From Pseudomonadota bacterium (GTDB lineage Bacteria; Pseudomonadota; Alphaproteobacteria; SHVZ01): DNA of 64,000 bases. The position numbers and the translations under genes are program-made. This document shows, one piece after another, positions 15,710 to 24,014 of the stretch (the first letter of the stretch is position 1; every line of letters begins with the position of its first letter). A model generated the notes under the pieces. It saw only the letters and a list, made by a program, of their open reading frames with translations. It did no database searches and was not told the DNA's origin. The stretch is taken from assembly GCA_016195085.1 (NCBI GenBank), contig JACQAG010000026.1:175951-239950 (forward strand). The letters are read 5' to 3'.

Positions 15710-18700
15710 TTGAACACCGCGCGGGCGCATGCAGGGACGCGCATCGCGCTCGCGTTGTGTCTGCTTTTCCTGGGCGCCGCCGGCGTGCCGGCGGCCGGTT
15801 CCCGGGCGGCGCCGGCCGCTGCGCCCGCGACGCCGCTCGCCAGCGGATCTAAGGAGCCGCCAGCTGCGGCGTTCCTGCGCATCGAAAGCGGCCGCCACAG
15901 CGCCTCGATCAACCGACTAGCAGGCGCCCGGGGTGGAAGCCTGCTCGCCAGCGTGTCGGACGACAAGACGGCGCGCCTGTGGGATGCTGCGACCGGCGAG
16001 CTCCTCTCGGTGCTGCGCGTGCCGCTGGCCGAGGGGCTCGAGGGCGCGCTCTATTCGGTCGCACTCTCGCCCGACGGCACGCGGCTCCTGGCCGCAGGCT
16101 ATACCGGCATCGCCTGGGACGGGCGGCCCTCGGTCTACGTGTTCGACGTGGAGGCCGAGCGCATGATCGGCCGACTCGGCCCCCTGCCCGCAATCGTCAA
16201 CCACATGGCGTATTCGCCCGACGGCAAGCGGTTCGCGCTGTCGCTCGGCAAGGCCGGAGTCAGCCTCCACGAGGCGACCGGCAAGCCGGTCAGCCAGGAT
16301 CGCGACTTCAAGGACCAGGCGACTTGGGTCGCGTTCGCGCCCGACGGACGCTGGGTCGCCACCGGCCTCGACGGCCTGGTACGGCTCTACGATCCGGACG
16401 GTAAGCTGATCGTGCGCCACAAATTCGCGGGCGCCGGGCAGCCATTCTCGGTCGAGTTCGCGCCCAGCGGCGAAATTGTCGCCGTCGGCTTTCTCGACCG
16501 GCCGCGTGTCGAGATCTTGTCGCTCCCCGATCTGGAGCCGCGGCTGGCACCGTCGGTTGGCGAGTTCAAGCAGGGCGGATTCAGCACCGTCGCCTTCGTG
16601 CCGGCGGGGGCCAGCACCCACCTCGTGGCATCCGGCAGCGTCCGTGGCGCCGACGGTCGTATCGTGATGCGACGCTGGGCCGATGCCGGTCTCGGCCGTC
16701 CGGTGGACGAGGCGATTGCCGACGATACGGTGACGCAGATCCTGCCGCTCGAAAGTGGCCGCCTGGCGCTTGCCACCGCCGAGCCGGCGCTGCGCATCGG
16801 TCCGCTGCTGGGAGAGCGTCGCGTGCTCGCGGGCAACAATCTCGATCTGCGCAATGTCGTCCGTGGGCGCCTGGCGACCGATCGCCAAGGCACGCGTGTG
16901 CTGATCCAGCTCGACAAGGATCAACCGCCAATCCTCCTCGACCTCGCGAACCGCCGGGTCGGTGCTGCCGACGCGAAAGCCGCGGCGGGCGAGTGGATCG
17001 GCTGGCGATCCGCCGCCGGAGGCACCGCGGTGACGGAGTGGCGCCTGTCGCGCCAAACCAAGATCGCCGGCAAGCCGATCGGCTTCGATCCCGACGAGCG
17101 CGCGCTCAGCGTCGCGGTCGCGAGCGACGGCCAGGTCGTGCTCGGCACCGATTTTCGGCTGCAGCTGTTCGACAAGGCGGGTGTCCAGCGTCACGCGATC
17201 GACGTGCCGGGCGCGGCCTGGGGCGTGGTCGTGTCGGGTGACGGCAAGCGCGCCATCGCCGCGCTCGGCGATGGCTCGGTGCGGTTCTACGACATCGCCG
17301 GCGGCAAGCTGGTCGAGCGGCTGAGCTTCTTTCTGCACCGCGACCTCGCGCGCTGGGTCTCCTGGCTGCCCGAGGGATTCTTCGACCATTCCGACGAAGG
17401 CGGCCGCGAGCTAGTCGGCTACGTGCTCAACCGCAAACGCGCCGAGACGCCCGAATGGGTCAGCTTCGCACAGGTCTATCGCCTGTTCTACGCCCCCGAC
17501 CTGGTGAAGGACCGGCTATCTGGACGCTCCGGCGCCGACGCGGCGATTGCTGCGCGGCTGAGCGAGATCGGCGACGTGCGCAAGCGCTTCGATGCGGTGA
17601 CCCCGCCGAGCGCCGAGCTCGAAGCGGTGTGCTTCGAGCGGCTGGGCTCGGATGCCTGTACGCCCGTGGACGCGGGCCAACGCCTGACCCGCGCGGCTGG
17701 GTCCGCGGATACACCGGTGTCCGCGGCAACACCCGCACCGGCCGCCGACACAGCCCGCGCCCCCGCAGTGCCGGCCGCCGCCGATTTCCAGTTCAAAGCG
17801 ACGCCGCAGCTGCGCTTCGACTACGCCCTGCCGGCCGGCATCGAGCAGGTGCTCCTGCGCTACCGCGTCACCGATCGTGGCGGCGGCACCGGTGCGGTCG
17901 ACTTCTTCCTCAACGATCGCAATGCCGGCCGCCAGCGTGGACGCGGCGCCGCCACTCCCATCGCCAAAGGCGAGGCTGCGCAAATGGAACGCCGCCTGGC
18001 GCTCGGGCCCGGCATCAACCGCATCCAGGTGCGCGCCTACGACCAAGCAAACGGCGTCTACGGCGAGAGCCGGCCATTCCTGATCAAGACGGCGTTGCCG
18101 ACCGACGCTGACAAGCCCTCGCTGTACGTGGTCGCGGCCGGGGTCAACGCATACAAGGGCAACGGCCTGCCGCCGCTCCAACTGGCGCGCGCCGACGCCG
18201 AGGGCTTCATTGAGACGGTTCGTGCCGGTGCCGCTCCATTATTCAAGACCGTCCAAGTCGCCGCGCTCTACGACGAGGCGGTGACGCCGCAAGCTCTGTC
18301 GGACGCGTTGGCCAAGGTCGCGCGCGACGCGCATGAGCGCGACACGGTTCTGATCTATCTTGCGGGCCACGGCGCGATGGACCAGGGCAGCTATTTCTAC
18401 GTCACCCAGAACGTTGATCTGCTATCGGACGGCAAGCGCACCGGCCTCGCCAAGGCCAACTCGGTCGAGGAGATCTACGCACGCGCCATGCCGCAATCCT
18501 TCACCGGCGCAGTGCTTGTCGAGGCGCTGGGAGCGATCCGCGCGCGCAACGGTTTCATCTTCCTGGATACCTGCCATTCCGGCGGCGTCAATCTGGATGC
18601 CGGCGCCAGCAATATCGGCCACGAGACCGGCCGCTACATCCTGACCGCTGCGGCAAACGTCGAGGAAGCGCTCGATCGCTACGACGACACGCATGGCGTG

Positions 18701-18913
18701 TTCGCCGCCGCCGTCCTCAAGGCGCTGCAAGGCGTCGGCGGCACCGCGGGGACCGACGGCGTCGTCGACAATTTCCGCTTGGGCCATTTCGTTCGCGCCA
18801 ATGTCGAGATCCTGGCCAAGGAGGTCGCACCGCAGCACCAGCAGAGCGCGCGCTTCAAGATCTCGAGCCAGGACGCGACGCCGTTTCCCATCGTGCGCGC
18901 CAAGGTGCCGTGA
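15710..18913 (+). CDS. Exported WD40-repeat protein with C-terminal caspase (peptidase C14) domain
   Basis: A 1,067-residue prokaryotic caspase-like (metacaspase/orthocaspase) protein. The best start is TTG at 15710: it gives an N-terminal signal peptide (ARAHAGTRIALALCLLFLG, cut near AAG) and lies 7 bases after the previous stop. WD40 beta-propeller repeats fill about residues 60-290 (SDDKTARLWDAATGELLSV, ALSPDGTRLL, AYSPDGKRFALS, AFAPDGRWVATG), with further blades to about 545. A Pro/Ala linker and an Ig-like beta domain (about 690-800) follow. The caspase domain covers about 805-1060 with the catalytic dyad His887 (YLAGHGA) and Cys955 (LDTCHSGG). It should cleave after basic or acidic residues; the substrate is unknown. 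The signal peptide places it outside the cytoplasm, which is unusual for defence caspases. Confidence 0.88.
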   Translation: MNTARAHAGTRIALALCLLFLGAAGVPAAGSRAAPAAAPATPLASGSKEPPAAAFLRIESGRHSASINRLAGARGGSLLASVSDDKTARLWDAATGELLSVLRVPLAEGLEGALYSVALSPDGTRLLAAGYTGIAWDGRPSVYVFDVEAERMIGRLGPLPAIVNHMAYSPDGKRFALSLGKAGVSLHEATGKPVSQDRDFKDQATWVAFAPDGRWVATGLDGLVRLYDPDGKLIVRHKFAGAGQPFSVEFAPSGEIVAVGFLDRPRVEILSLPDLEPRLAPSVGEFKQGGFSTVAFVPAGASTHLVASGSVRGADGRIVMRRWADAGLGRPVDEAIADDTVTQILPLESGRLALATAEPALRIGPLLGERRVLAGNNLDLRNVVRGRLATDRQGTRVLIQLDKDQPPILLDLANRRVGAADAKAAAGEWIGWRSAAGGTAVTEWRLSRQTKIAGKPIGFDPDERALSVAVASDGQVVLGTDFRLQLFDKAGVQRHAIDVPGAAWGVVVSGDGKRAIAALGDGSVRFYDIAGGKLVERLSFFLHRDLARWVSWLPEGFFDHSDEGGRELVGYVLNRKRAETPEWVSFAQVYRLFYAPDLVKDRLSGRSGADAAIAARLSEIGDVRKRFDAVTPPSAELEAVCFERLGSDACTPVDAGQRLTRAAGSADTPVSAATPAPAADTARAPAVPAAADFQFKATPQLRFDYALPAGIEQVLLRYRVTDRGGGTGAVDFFLNDRNAGRQRGRGAATPIAKGEAAQMERRLALGPGINRIQVRAYDQANGVYGESRPFLIKTALPTDADKPSLYVVAAGVNAYKGNGLPPLQLARADAEGFIETVRAGAAPLFKTVQVAALYDEAVTPQALSDALAKVARDAHERDTVLIYLAGHGAMDQGSYFYVTQNVDLLSDGKRTGLAKANSVEEIYARAMPQSFTGAVLVEALGAIRARNGFIFLDTCHSGGVNLDAGASNIGHETGRYILTAAANVEEALDRYDDTHGVFAAAVLKALQGVGGTAGTDGVVDNFRLGHFVRANVEILAKEVAPQHQQSARFKISSQDATPFPIVRAKVP

Positions 18914-18928
18914 GGAGGTAGCATACCG

Positions 18929-19648
18929 ATGCAGCATTGCCGCTGTCTTCTGCTTGCCGCTGCCGTGCTGGTCGGCAGCGTGCTCGCAGCGCTGGTGCCT
19001 GAGCCGGCGCGTGCTGACTCGCTGGTGGTCGCCGAGGCGCGCGGCGGGGGGCTGAAGCCGGGCCAGACCATCGATGCGGCACAGCCGATCAAGCTCGGGT
19101 CGGGGGAGCGCGTCACCTTGATCGCGTCCAATGGTGCCATCATCAAGCTGACCGGCCCGTTCGAGGGCGTGCCCGACATTTCGGGGCGGCGCCTCGCCAG
19201 CGTCGCCGAATCACTGGTCCGGCTGGGCAGCCAGAGCACCCAGAGCAGCACCACGCTCGGCACGGTCCGGGCGCCCAACGGCACGCTCCCGCCCGAGCCC
19301 TGGCTGATTGATGTCGGCAGCAGCGGTCACCGCTGCGTGCAGCAGGACGCCAGCGTCGTGTTTTGGCGTCCGCCGGCGACCACCGACCAGACTATGCAGC
19401 TAAGCCCAAGCGATCGCGCTTGGCAGGGCCAGGCCAAATGGCCAGCCGGCGCCGATCAGCTCCGGATGCCGTCGAGTTTCCAGGCGCAGGACGGTCAGGC
19501 CTATATCGTCGCGATCGATAGCGGAGCCAGCACCGTCACTCTTCACGTCATCCCGCTGGCGATGGACAACGATATGATGCGGGCCGCCTGGATGCTCGAC
19601 CAGGGCTGCATGGGCCAGGCGCAGCTGCTCATCAGCCGCCTGAAATAG
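18929..19648 (+). CDS. Exported FecR-like protein of the caspase/cyclase cassette
   Basis: A 239-residue secreted or periplasmic protein with a signal peptide (about residues 1-29, ending ARA). The segment LKPGQTIDAAQPIKLGSGE and the following ITLxTxxG-like VTLIASNGAIIKLTGPFEG resemble the beta-sandwich FecR domain, which senses or relays signals in the periplasm. This similarity is by eye and moderate. The C-terminal half (about 110-239) has two Cys (in GHRCVQQ and QGCMGQ), possibly a disulfide, and ends in a helix-rich stretch like a small helical repeat. A perfect GAGGAGGT ribosome site sits 9 bases before the ATG. The gene starts 15 bases after the caspase gene and ends 17 bases before the cyclase gene. 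Confidence 0.75.
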   Translation: MQHCRCLLLAAAVLVGSVLAALVPEPARADSLVVAEARGGGLKPGQTIDAAQPIKLGSGERVTLIASNGAIIKLTGPFEGVPDISGRRLASVAESLVRLGSQSTQSSTTLGTVRAPNGTLPPEPWLIDVGSSGHRCVQQDASVVFWRPPATTDQTMQLSPSDRAWQGQAKWPAGADQLRMPSSFQAQDGQAYIVAIDSGASTVTLHVIPLAMDNDMMRAAWMLDQGCMGQAQLLISRLK

Positions 19649-19665
19649 GACGGGCAGCGCTGCGG

Positions 19666-21621
19666 ATGATCTGGAGCAAACTCTCGCGGTTCGGCGCCTT
19701 CGTAGTGATCGTCGGCTTGGCCACACTCGCCTCGGTGCTGGTGTTCAACGGCCTGCCGCTCTTCGGCTCGTTCGAGCGCTGGGTCGAGAACTACCGCATC
19801 GCCACCCTGACGCCGCCGGAGCCGCAGCACCCCGACATCGTCATCATCGGCATTACGGACGATACCCTCGGCCAATTCCTCTACAGTTCGCCCATCGATC
19901 GCGGGTTTCTGGCCGACCTGCTGGAGCTCGTCCAGGCGCGCGGCGCCCACGGCGTGCTGCTCGACGTTTTGTTCGACCGGCCGACCGAGCTGGCGAAGGA
20001 TGCCCGGCTGAAGGCGCTGCTCGAAGCCTATAGGCTGCCGCTCGCGATCAGCTACGGTCGCGAGCCGGAGCGTCTGACTCCGGACGAGGTGGCGTTTCTC
20101 GACGATTTCGTGCCCGCAAAGCTGCGTGGCTTCGGCAATCTGGTGACCGACGATCTCTATGATGGCACCGTTCGGGGCATCTATCCGGGCCGCGCGCTCA
20201 GCGACGGTATGTTCGTTCCGGGCGTCGCCACGGTGCTGGTGGAAAGGCTCGGCCATCCGGTCGCGCATCGAGCGCGCGCGCTCGCCTATCGCGGCCAGCC
20301 ATCCTCGACGGTCGAGCCGTTCCTCGAGCTCCCGGCCCATACCGTGCGGTTTCTGCCGCCGGCGTTGCTCGCCGGCAAGATCGTGCTGATCGGCGGCGAC
20401 TTCAGCCTGATCGATCGCCACCGCTCGCCTTTTGCCACCGCACGCGAGGCCGGTGCCGGCAACTTGCCGGGGATCGTGCTCCACGCCCATGCCGTGGCGC
20501 AGCTGCTCGGGAATCGCCAGGCGCCCGAAATCGGCTTCTGGAGCACGGTGCCGATCATCGCCACGGCGGCGGCGATCGGCGTGCTGCTGGGGGCCCTCGA
20601 CATGGCGGTGGCGCTGCGCATCGCCGCCGCGGTGCTGCTCGTGATCGCGCTGTGGATCGCCGGTTTCACGCTGTTCCGCTACTCCGACGTGCTCGTGCCG
20701 GTGGTCGCGCCGAGCGCCGCGCTCGGCCTGGCACTGTGGATGACCGGCACCTATATCGCGCGCCGGGACCTAGCGCAGAAACGCTTCATCCAGCGGGCCT
20801 TCTCGCGCTATCTGTCGCCGGCCCTGCTCGACGAGCTGATGAATGATCCCAGAAAGCTGTCGCTCGACGCGGAGCGGCACGAGCTGTCGTTCATCTTCAC
20901 AGACGTCGCCGGCTTCACCGGGTTCTCCGAGCAGCTCGATCCGAACCAGCTGTCGGCTTTGCTCAACCGCTATCTCGAGGGCGTGTGCGAAATCGTGTTC
21001 CGACACGGCGGCATGGTCGACAAGTTTATCGGCGACGCCGTATTCGCGATCTTCAATGCGCCCAAACGGCAGGACGACCACGCCCAGCGTGCGGTTGCCT
21101 GCGCGATCGAGATCGATCGGTTCGCCAGCGGTTTCCTGGAGGCCGAGCTCGGGCGCGGCGGACGGTTTGGCCTGACGCGCATCGGCGTCCATACTGGCGT
21201 CGCGAGCATCGGTAATTTCGGTTCGGCCGAACGCTTCGAGTACACCGCGCTCGGCGACGCGGTGAACACCGCCTCGCGTCTCGAGGGCCTGAACAAATAT
21301 TTCGGAACGCGCGTGTGTGTCAGCGGCTCCGCGGCCAGTCGCTGCCTGAATCAACCGTTCCGGCCGCTCGGCAATGTCGTGCTCAAGGGCAAGACTGAGG
21401 CGATCGAGGTGTTCGAGCCGCTCGACGCGACCCAGGAGGCTTCACCCTATGTTGCCGAATATCTGCGCGCCTACGCCCTGATGGCGCGCAAGAGCCCCGA
21501 GGCCTATCGTGTGCTCGCCGAGCTCGGCCGCACCAATCCCGACGATCGGTGCGTCGCGTTGCATCTCGAACGCATTGCCTCGGGCAGGGGCGGCACCGAG
21601 ATCGTGATGGACGAGAAGTAA
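19666..21621 (+). CDS. CHASE2-domain adenylate/guanylate cyclase (class III)
   Basis: A 651-residue membrane receptor cyclase. N-terminal transmembrane helix (about 9-27), extracytoplasmic CHASE2 sensor domain (about 40-290, with HPDIVIIGITDDTLGQF), three further membrane helices (about 290-368), then a cytoplasmic class III cyclase domain (about 405-570). Both metal-binding Asp are present (D413 in FTDVAGFTGFS and D457 in FIGDAVFAIFNAP), with K453 at the purine-selecting position and ALGDAVNTASRLE after it. It should therefore make cAMP in response to a periplasmic cue. It is the last gene of the cassette, so the likely flow is: exported caspase and FecR-like protein outside, CHASE2 sensing, cAMP inside. 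That flow is inference. Confidence 0.9.
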   Translation: MIWSKLSRFGAFVVIVGLATLASVLVFNGLPLFGSFERWVENYRIATLTPPEPQHPDIVIIGITDDTLGQFLYSSPIDRGFLADLLELVQARGAHGVLLDVLFDRPTELAKDARLKALLEAYRLPLAISYGREPERLTPDEVAFLDDFVPAKLRGFGNLVTDDLYDGTVRGIYPGRALSDGMFVPGVATVLVERLGHPVAHRARALAYRGQPSSTVEPFLELPAHTVRFLPPALLAGKIVLIGGDFSLIDRHRSPFATAREAGAGNLPGIVLHAHAVAQLLGNRQAPEIGFWSTVPIIATAAAIGVLLGALDMAVALRIAAAVLLVIALWIAGFTLFRYSDVLVPVVAPSAALGLALWMTGTYIARRDLAQKRFIQRAFSRYLSPALLDELMNDPRKLSLDAERHELSFIFTDVAGFTGFSEQLDPNQLSALLNRYLEGVCEIVFRHGGMVDKFIGDAVFAIFNAPKRQDDHAQRAVACAIEIDRFASGFLEAELGRGGRFGLTRIGVHTGVASIGNFGSAERFEYTALGDAVNTASRLEGLNKYFGTRVCVSGSAASRCLNQPFRPLGNVVLKGKTEAIEVFEPLDATQEASPYVAEYLRAYALMARKSPEAYRVLAELGRTNPDDRCVALHLERIASGRGGTEIVMDEK

Positions 21622-21760
21622 CGCGTCTGCCCGACCGGCTCCGGCCGAGGCGTTGTAGCACCCGGGGGGAACGCAAGGAGGCCGCCGAGGCCATCGCGTG
21701 CCCTTATCCGAGCGCAGCACGCTCGCGGCCGACCCTAAGCGCGGCGAGATCGCCAGCGTG

Positions 21761-21868
21761 GTGCAAGTACCCCGGAACGGTACCGCCACGAGCAAAAACG
21801 CCGCCTGATCGGTGGCGGCGGTTCACCGCGTGTTCGGGCGTTCGGTGAAAGTGGTTGCGGGGACACGC
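21761..21868 (+). repeat. 108-bp repeat, solo copy (identical to 30410-30517)
   Basis: All 108 bases match the segment that follows the truncated istB at 30410-30517, in the same orientation. It contains a GC-rich hairpin (CGCCGCCTGATCGGTGGCGG) preceded by an A-rich run, and ends TTGCGGGGACACGC. Best explained as the right end of an IS21-family element left behind here without its genes. Confidence 0.8.
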
Positions 21869-21891
21869 CTTGGCCGAGAACGACACACGCT
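21852..21891 (+). repeat. Copy 2 of the 40-bp direct repeat flanking the caspase/cyclase cassette
   Basis: Same orientation as 14031-14070, 36 of 40 bases identical (differences only at four scattered positions). Its first 17 bases are also the last 17 bases of the 108-bp repeat, so the similarity crosses the boundary of that repeat. Confidence 0.75.
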
Positions 21892-22069
21892 AATGGTGGC
21901 GATTTAATAACCTCACCAAGGGAGAGGTTTTGGCCGAACTGACACTGGCTGATCTGGCACAATGCGGGCGCGTCTGGGCGTGAAGCCTGTTTCATCGCGA
22001 TTTGGGCCTGAGCGTGATCGGCGTTGGGGTTGGGAGGATTGGGTGAGTTCGGGGCGATCGCCCCGCGTG

Positions 22070-22400
22070 TCATGGTCCGGCGGGCTGGAGGCTGCGGGCG
22101 AGGCCGCGGAACAATTCGGCTTCGGGGCAGGCCGCGCCGAGGGCGATGCGCACCCGCGTGGCGGTTTCGGTGATGCGTGCGACGATCTTGAGCAGGCGCA
22201 TTCTCAGTGTGGTGAACTCGGCGGTCGCGAGGGCCTGAGGTTTGGGGATGGCGTCACGCACCGTCAGCATCAGCCATATGCGGCGGTGTGCAGCACCAGG
22301 CGCACCTGGTTGGCGAGCGGCGAGCGGCAGCTGGTGCGATCGGAGGCGAGTTGGCTCTTGTGCTGCTTGATCAGGTTCTCGGCCTGGCCGCGCGCGCGGC
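22070..22400 (-). pseudogene. IS1380-family transposase, C-terminal relic
   Basis: Minus-strand remnant of an IS1380-type transposase. One frame (up to 22395) reads GQAENLIKQHKSQLASDRTS and then NQVRLVLHTAAY. After a frame change near 22270 the next frame continues WLMLTVRDAIPKPQALATAE and RLLKIVARITETATRVRIAL. Joined, these are the conserved C-terminus of the family. The N-terminal two thirds with most of the DDE catalytic site are missing, cut at the junction with the IS5 fragment. Confidence 0.8.
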
Positions 22401-22563
22401 CACCTATTCCGATTTTGAATCCGGCCTGGAGAGAACCTTCGCCTGGCTGGGCCGCTGCCGACGCCTCGCCAGGGACTTCGAGGCAAACATCGCCAGCGCC
22501 TCCGCATGGCTCCTCCTTGCCCATATCCGCCTGCTAACCCGAAAAATCGCCCGACAACGATAG
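22401..22563 (+). pseudogene. IS5-family transposase, C-terminal relic
   Basis: Plus-strand fragment whose translation includes LERTFAWLGRCRRLARDFEA and ASAWLLLAHIRLLTRKIARQ, the standard C-terminal end of IS5/IS427-type transposases (the E of the DDE triad lies in the xERTFAWL helix). It ends in a stop at 22561-22563. Everything upstream of about 22401 belongs to the oppositely oriented IS1380 relic, so one element was inserted into or recombined with the other. Confidence 0.82.
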
Positions 22564-22729
22564 AAATGCTACCATTCAGAGTCAGGTTCTAAGGGTGCCG
22601 TCAGGTTGACGACTGGATGGGGTGCCGCGCAGGCTTGGACATTGCGCTGCCCGGCGCGGCGATCATGATGGCCTGCAGCTCACCAACGCCGCGCATCCTG
22701 GCGCCGGTTGAGGGTCCAAGAAAGGGGGC

Positions 22730-23383
22730 CTATGTCCGCGCGAAGCCGTGCAGGAAGGCGTCGATCGCCATGTCGATCCGGTGACGGATCTCGTCGTCGC
22801 TCGGTTTATCGCCGAGCATGGCGCGGTGGAGCAGATCGAAGGTGATCATGTCGTGGAAGAGGGTGGCCGATTGATGCGGATCGCTCCGTCGCAAACGCCC
22901 CGCTCGCTGCTGTTTCTTGATGAACTGGGCAATGATGCTCCGAGATCTCTCCGGGCCGCTCTCGAACCAGGCGCGCCCGAGCGCAGGAAAGCGCGCCGTT
23001 TCGGCGATGATAAGCCGCTGAAACGCCAAGTGCCGGTCCTGAAGCAGGATGCCGAGGAGCGCCACAGCGAGCGTTCTCAGGCCTTCCTGCACGCCGAGGG
23101 CGGAGACGTCAGTCGTGACGAAGGACGCAAGGAAATCCTCGCACAGCCCTTTCACGATGGCGACGAAAAGCCCCTCTTTGTTGCGGAAGTGATTGTAGAT
23201 ATTGGTCTTCGAGCCACCGACGGCGCGGACGATCTCGTCCACGCTGACGCGGTCATAGCCGCGCGTGAGGAACAGCTCGGTAGCCGTTGATCGAATCTGT
23301 TCGGACTTCTCGTCGCCCCGCCGAGTGCGGCGGATTGCTCGTCGCGGCGCGTCGGGCAGCGGCGTGGCGGTCGTGGCGCTCAT
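22730..23383 (-). CDS. TetR/AcrR family transcriptional regulator
   Basis: A 217-residue repressor. The N-terminal helix-turn-helix domain (about residues 25-75) reads IRSTATELFLTRGYDRVSVD then VGGSKTNIYNHFRNKEGLF, the classic TetR pattern. The C-terminal half is the variable helical ligand and dimer domain, of the kind grouped as TetR_C_7 (AefR-like) in appearance. Its ATG overlaps the present stop (ATGA) of the damaged FMN-reductase gene upstream on the same strand, so the two were one operon. It probably controlled that redox gene and itself. The inducer is unknown. Confidence 0.88.
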   Translation of the reverse strand: MSATTATPLPDAPRRAIRRTRRGDEKSEQIRSTATELFLTRGYDRVSVDEIVRAVGGSKTNIYNHFRNKEGLFVAIVKGLCEDFLASFVTTDVSALGVQEGLRTLAVALLGILLQDRHLAFQRLIIAETARFPALGRAWFESGPERSRSIIAQFIKKQQRAGRLRRSDPHQSATLFHDMITFDLLHRAMLGDKPSDDEIRHRIDMAIDAFLHGFART

Positions 23384-23877
23384 GCCGCCGCTCGAAGAAA
23401 CCGCGCTGCCCTGATCTCATCGGAGGAGATCATCGACACCCGCAAGCGCGAAGCGCAGCGCGGCTTCGTCGACGAGGCGCCTGTCTCGTTCATTTGCTGC
23501 TGCGCGCGCACACCGCCAGTGAAGGCGGGTGACGTCGTCATGGTCAGTACCGGCTTGCCCCTAAGCGCTGACCGTCCATAGGGCCGAGAGGCCCAGTCGA
23601 GCCCGTTCTTCAGGACGCCGGACATACCATGATTGTACTCGGGCGAGATCACGATCACGCCATCGCTCGTCTCGATGGCCGAACGCAAGGCGCGCACCGG
23701 TTCCAGTGCATGTTCACAATCATCGTCCTCATTGTACAGCGGCATCCGATGCAGCGGGAAGATGTTGAGCGCGACTCTTGGCGCAAGCGCGTCCTGAAGC
23801 CCGCGAAGCACCGCGGTGTTGTTGGAGGCGCGGCGCAGGCTGCCGGAGAGGCCGAGAAAGCGGAAAGCTTGGGTCAT
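23380..23877 (-). pseudogene. NADPH-dependent FMN reductase (ChrR/ArsH-like), internal deletion with frameshift
   Basis: Flavodoxin-fold reductase that normally has about 180 residues. The first two thirds are normal: FLGLSGSLRRASNNTAVLRG (FMN phosphate loop), then ISPEYNHGMSGVLKNGLDWA and the GKPVLTMTTSPAFTGG strand. After QQQMNE the open frame turns into unrelated sequence (ASSTKPRCASRL...) and runs on to 23380. In another frame the same DNA encodes the normal family ending RLVDEAALRFALAGVDDLLR with a stop at 23417-23419. About 25-30 residues between these two parts are missing. An internal deletion that was not a multiple of three explains this. The protein probably lacks its last beta-strand and helix and is likely inactive. 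Start is chosen at 23877 (MTQAFRFLG). Confidence 0.8.
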
Positions 23878-24014
23878 CGGGGGGCTCTTGAAAGGTTGGG
23901 ATGCAAGCTCATATAATACCATACCGTATGGCATTCAAGCGGGTGGCGTTGACGACAACACCCGGGCCAATGGGTGATGCCTATCCCGGCACGAACAAAG
24001 AAAGGACCAGAGAA

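Larger units (their letters stand above)
21622..22729. other. Insertion-sequence graveyard between the cyclase and TetR genes
   Basis: About 1.1 kb without an intact gene. It holds the solo 108-bp repeat (21761-21868), the second 40-bp repeat (21852-21891), an IS1380-type relic on the minus strand (22070-22400), an IS5-type relic on the plus strand (22401-22563), and about 165 bases (22564-22729) in which I see nothing. Confidence 0.7.
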
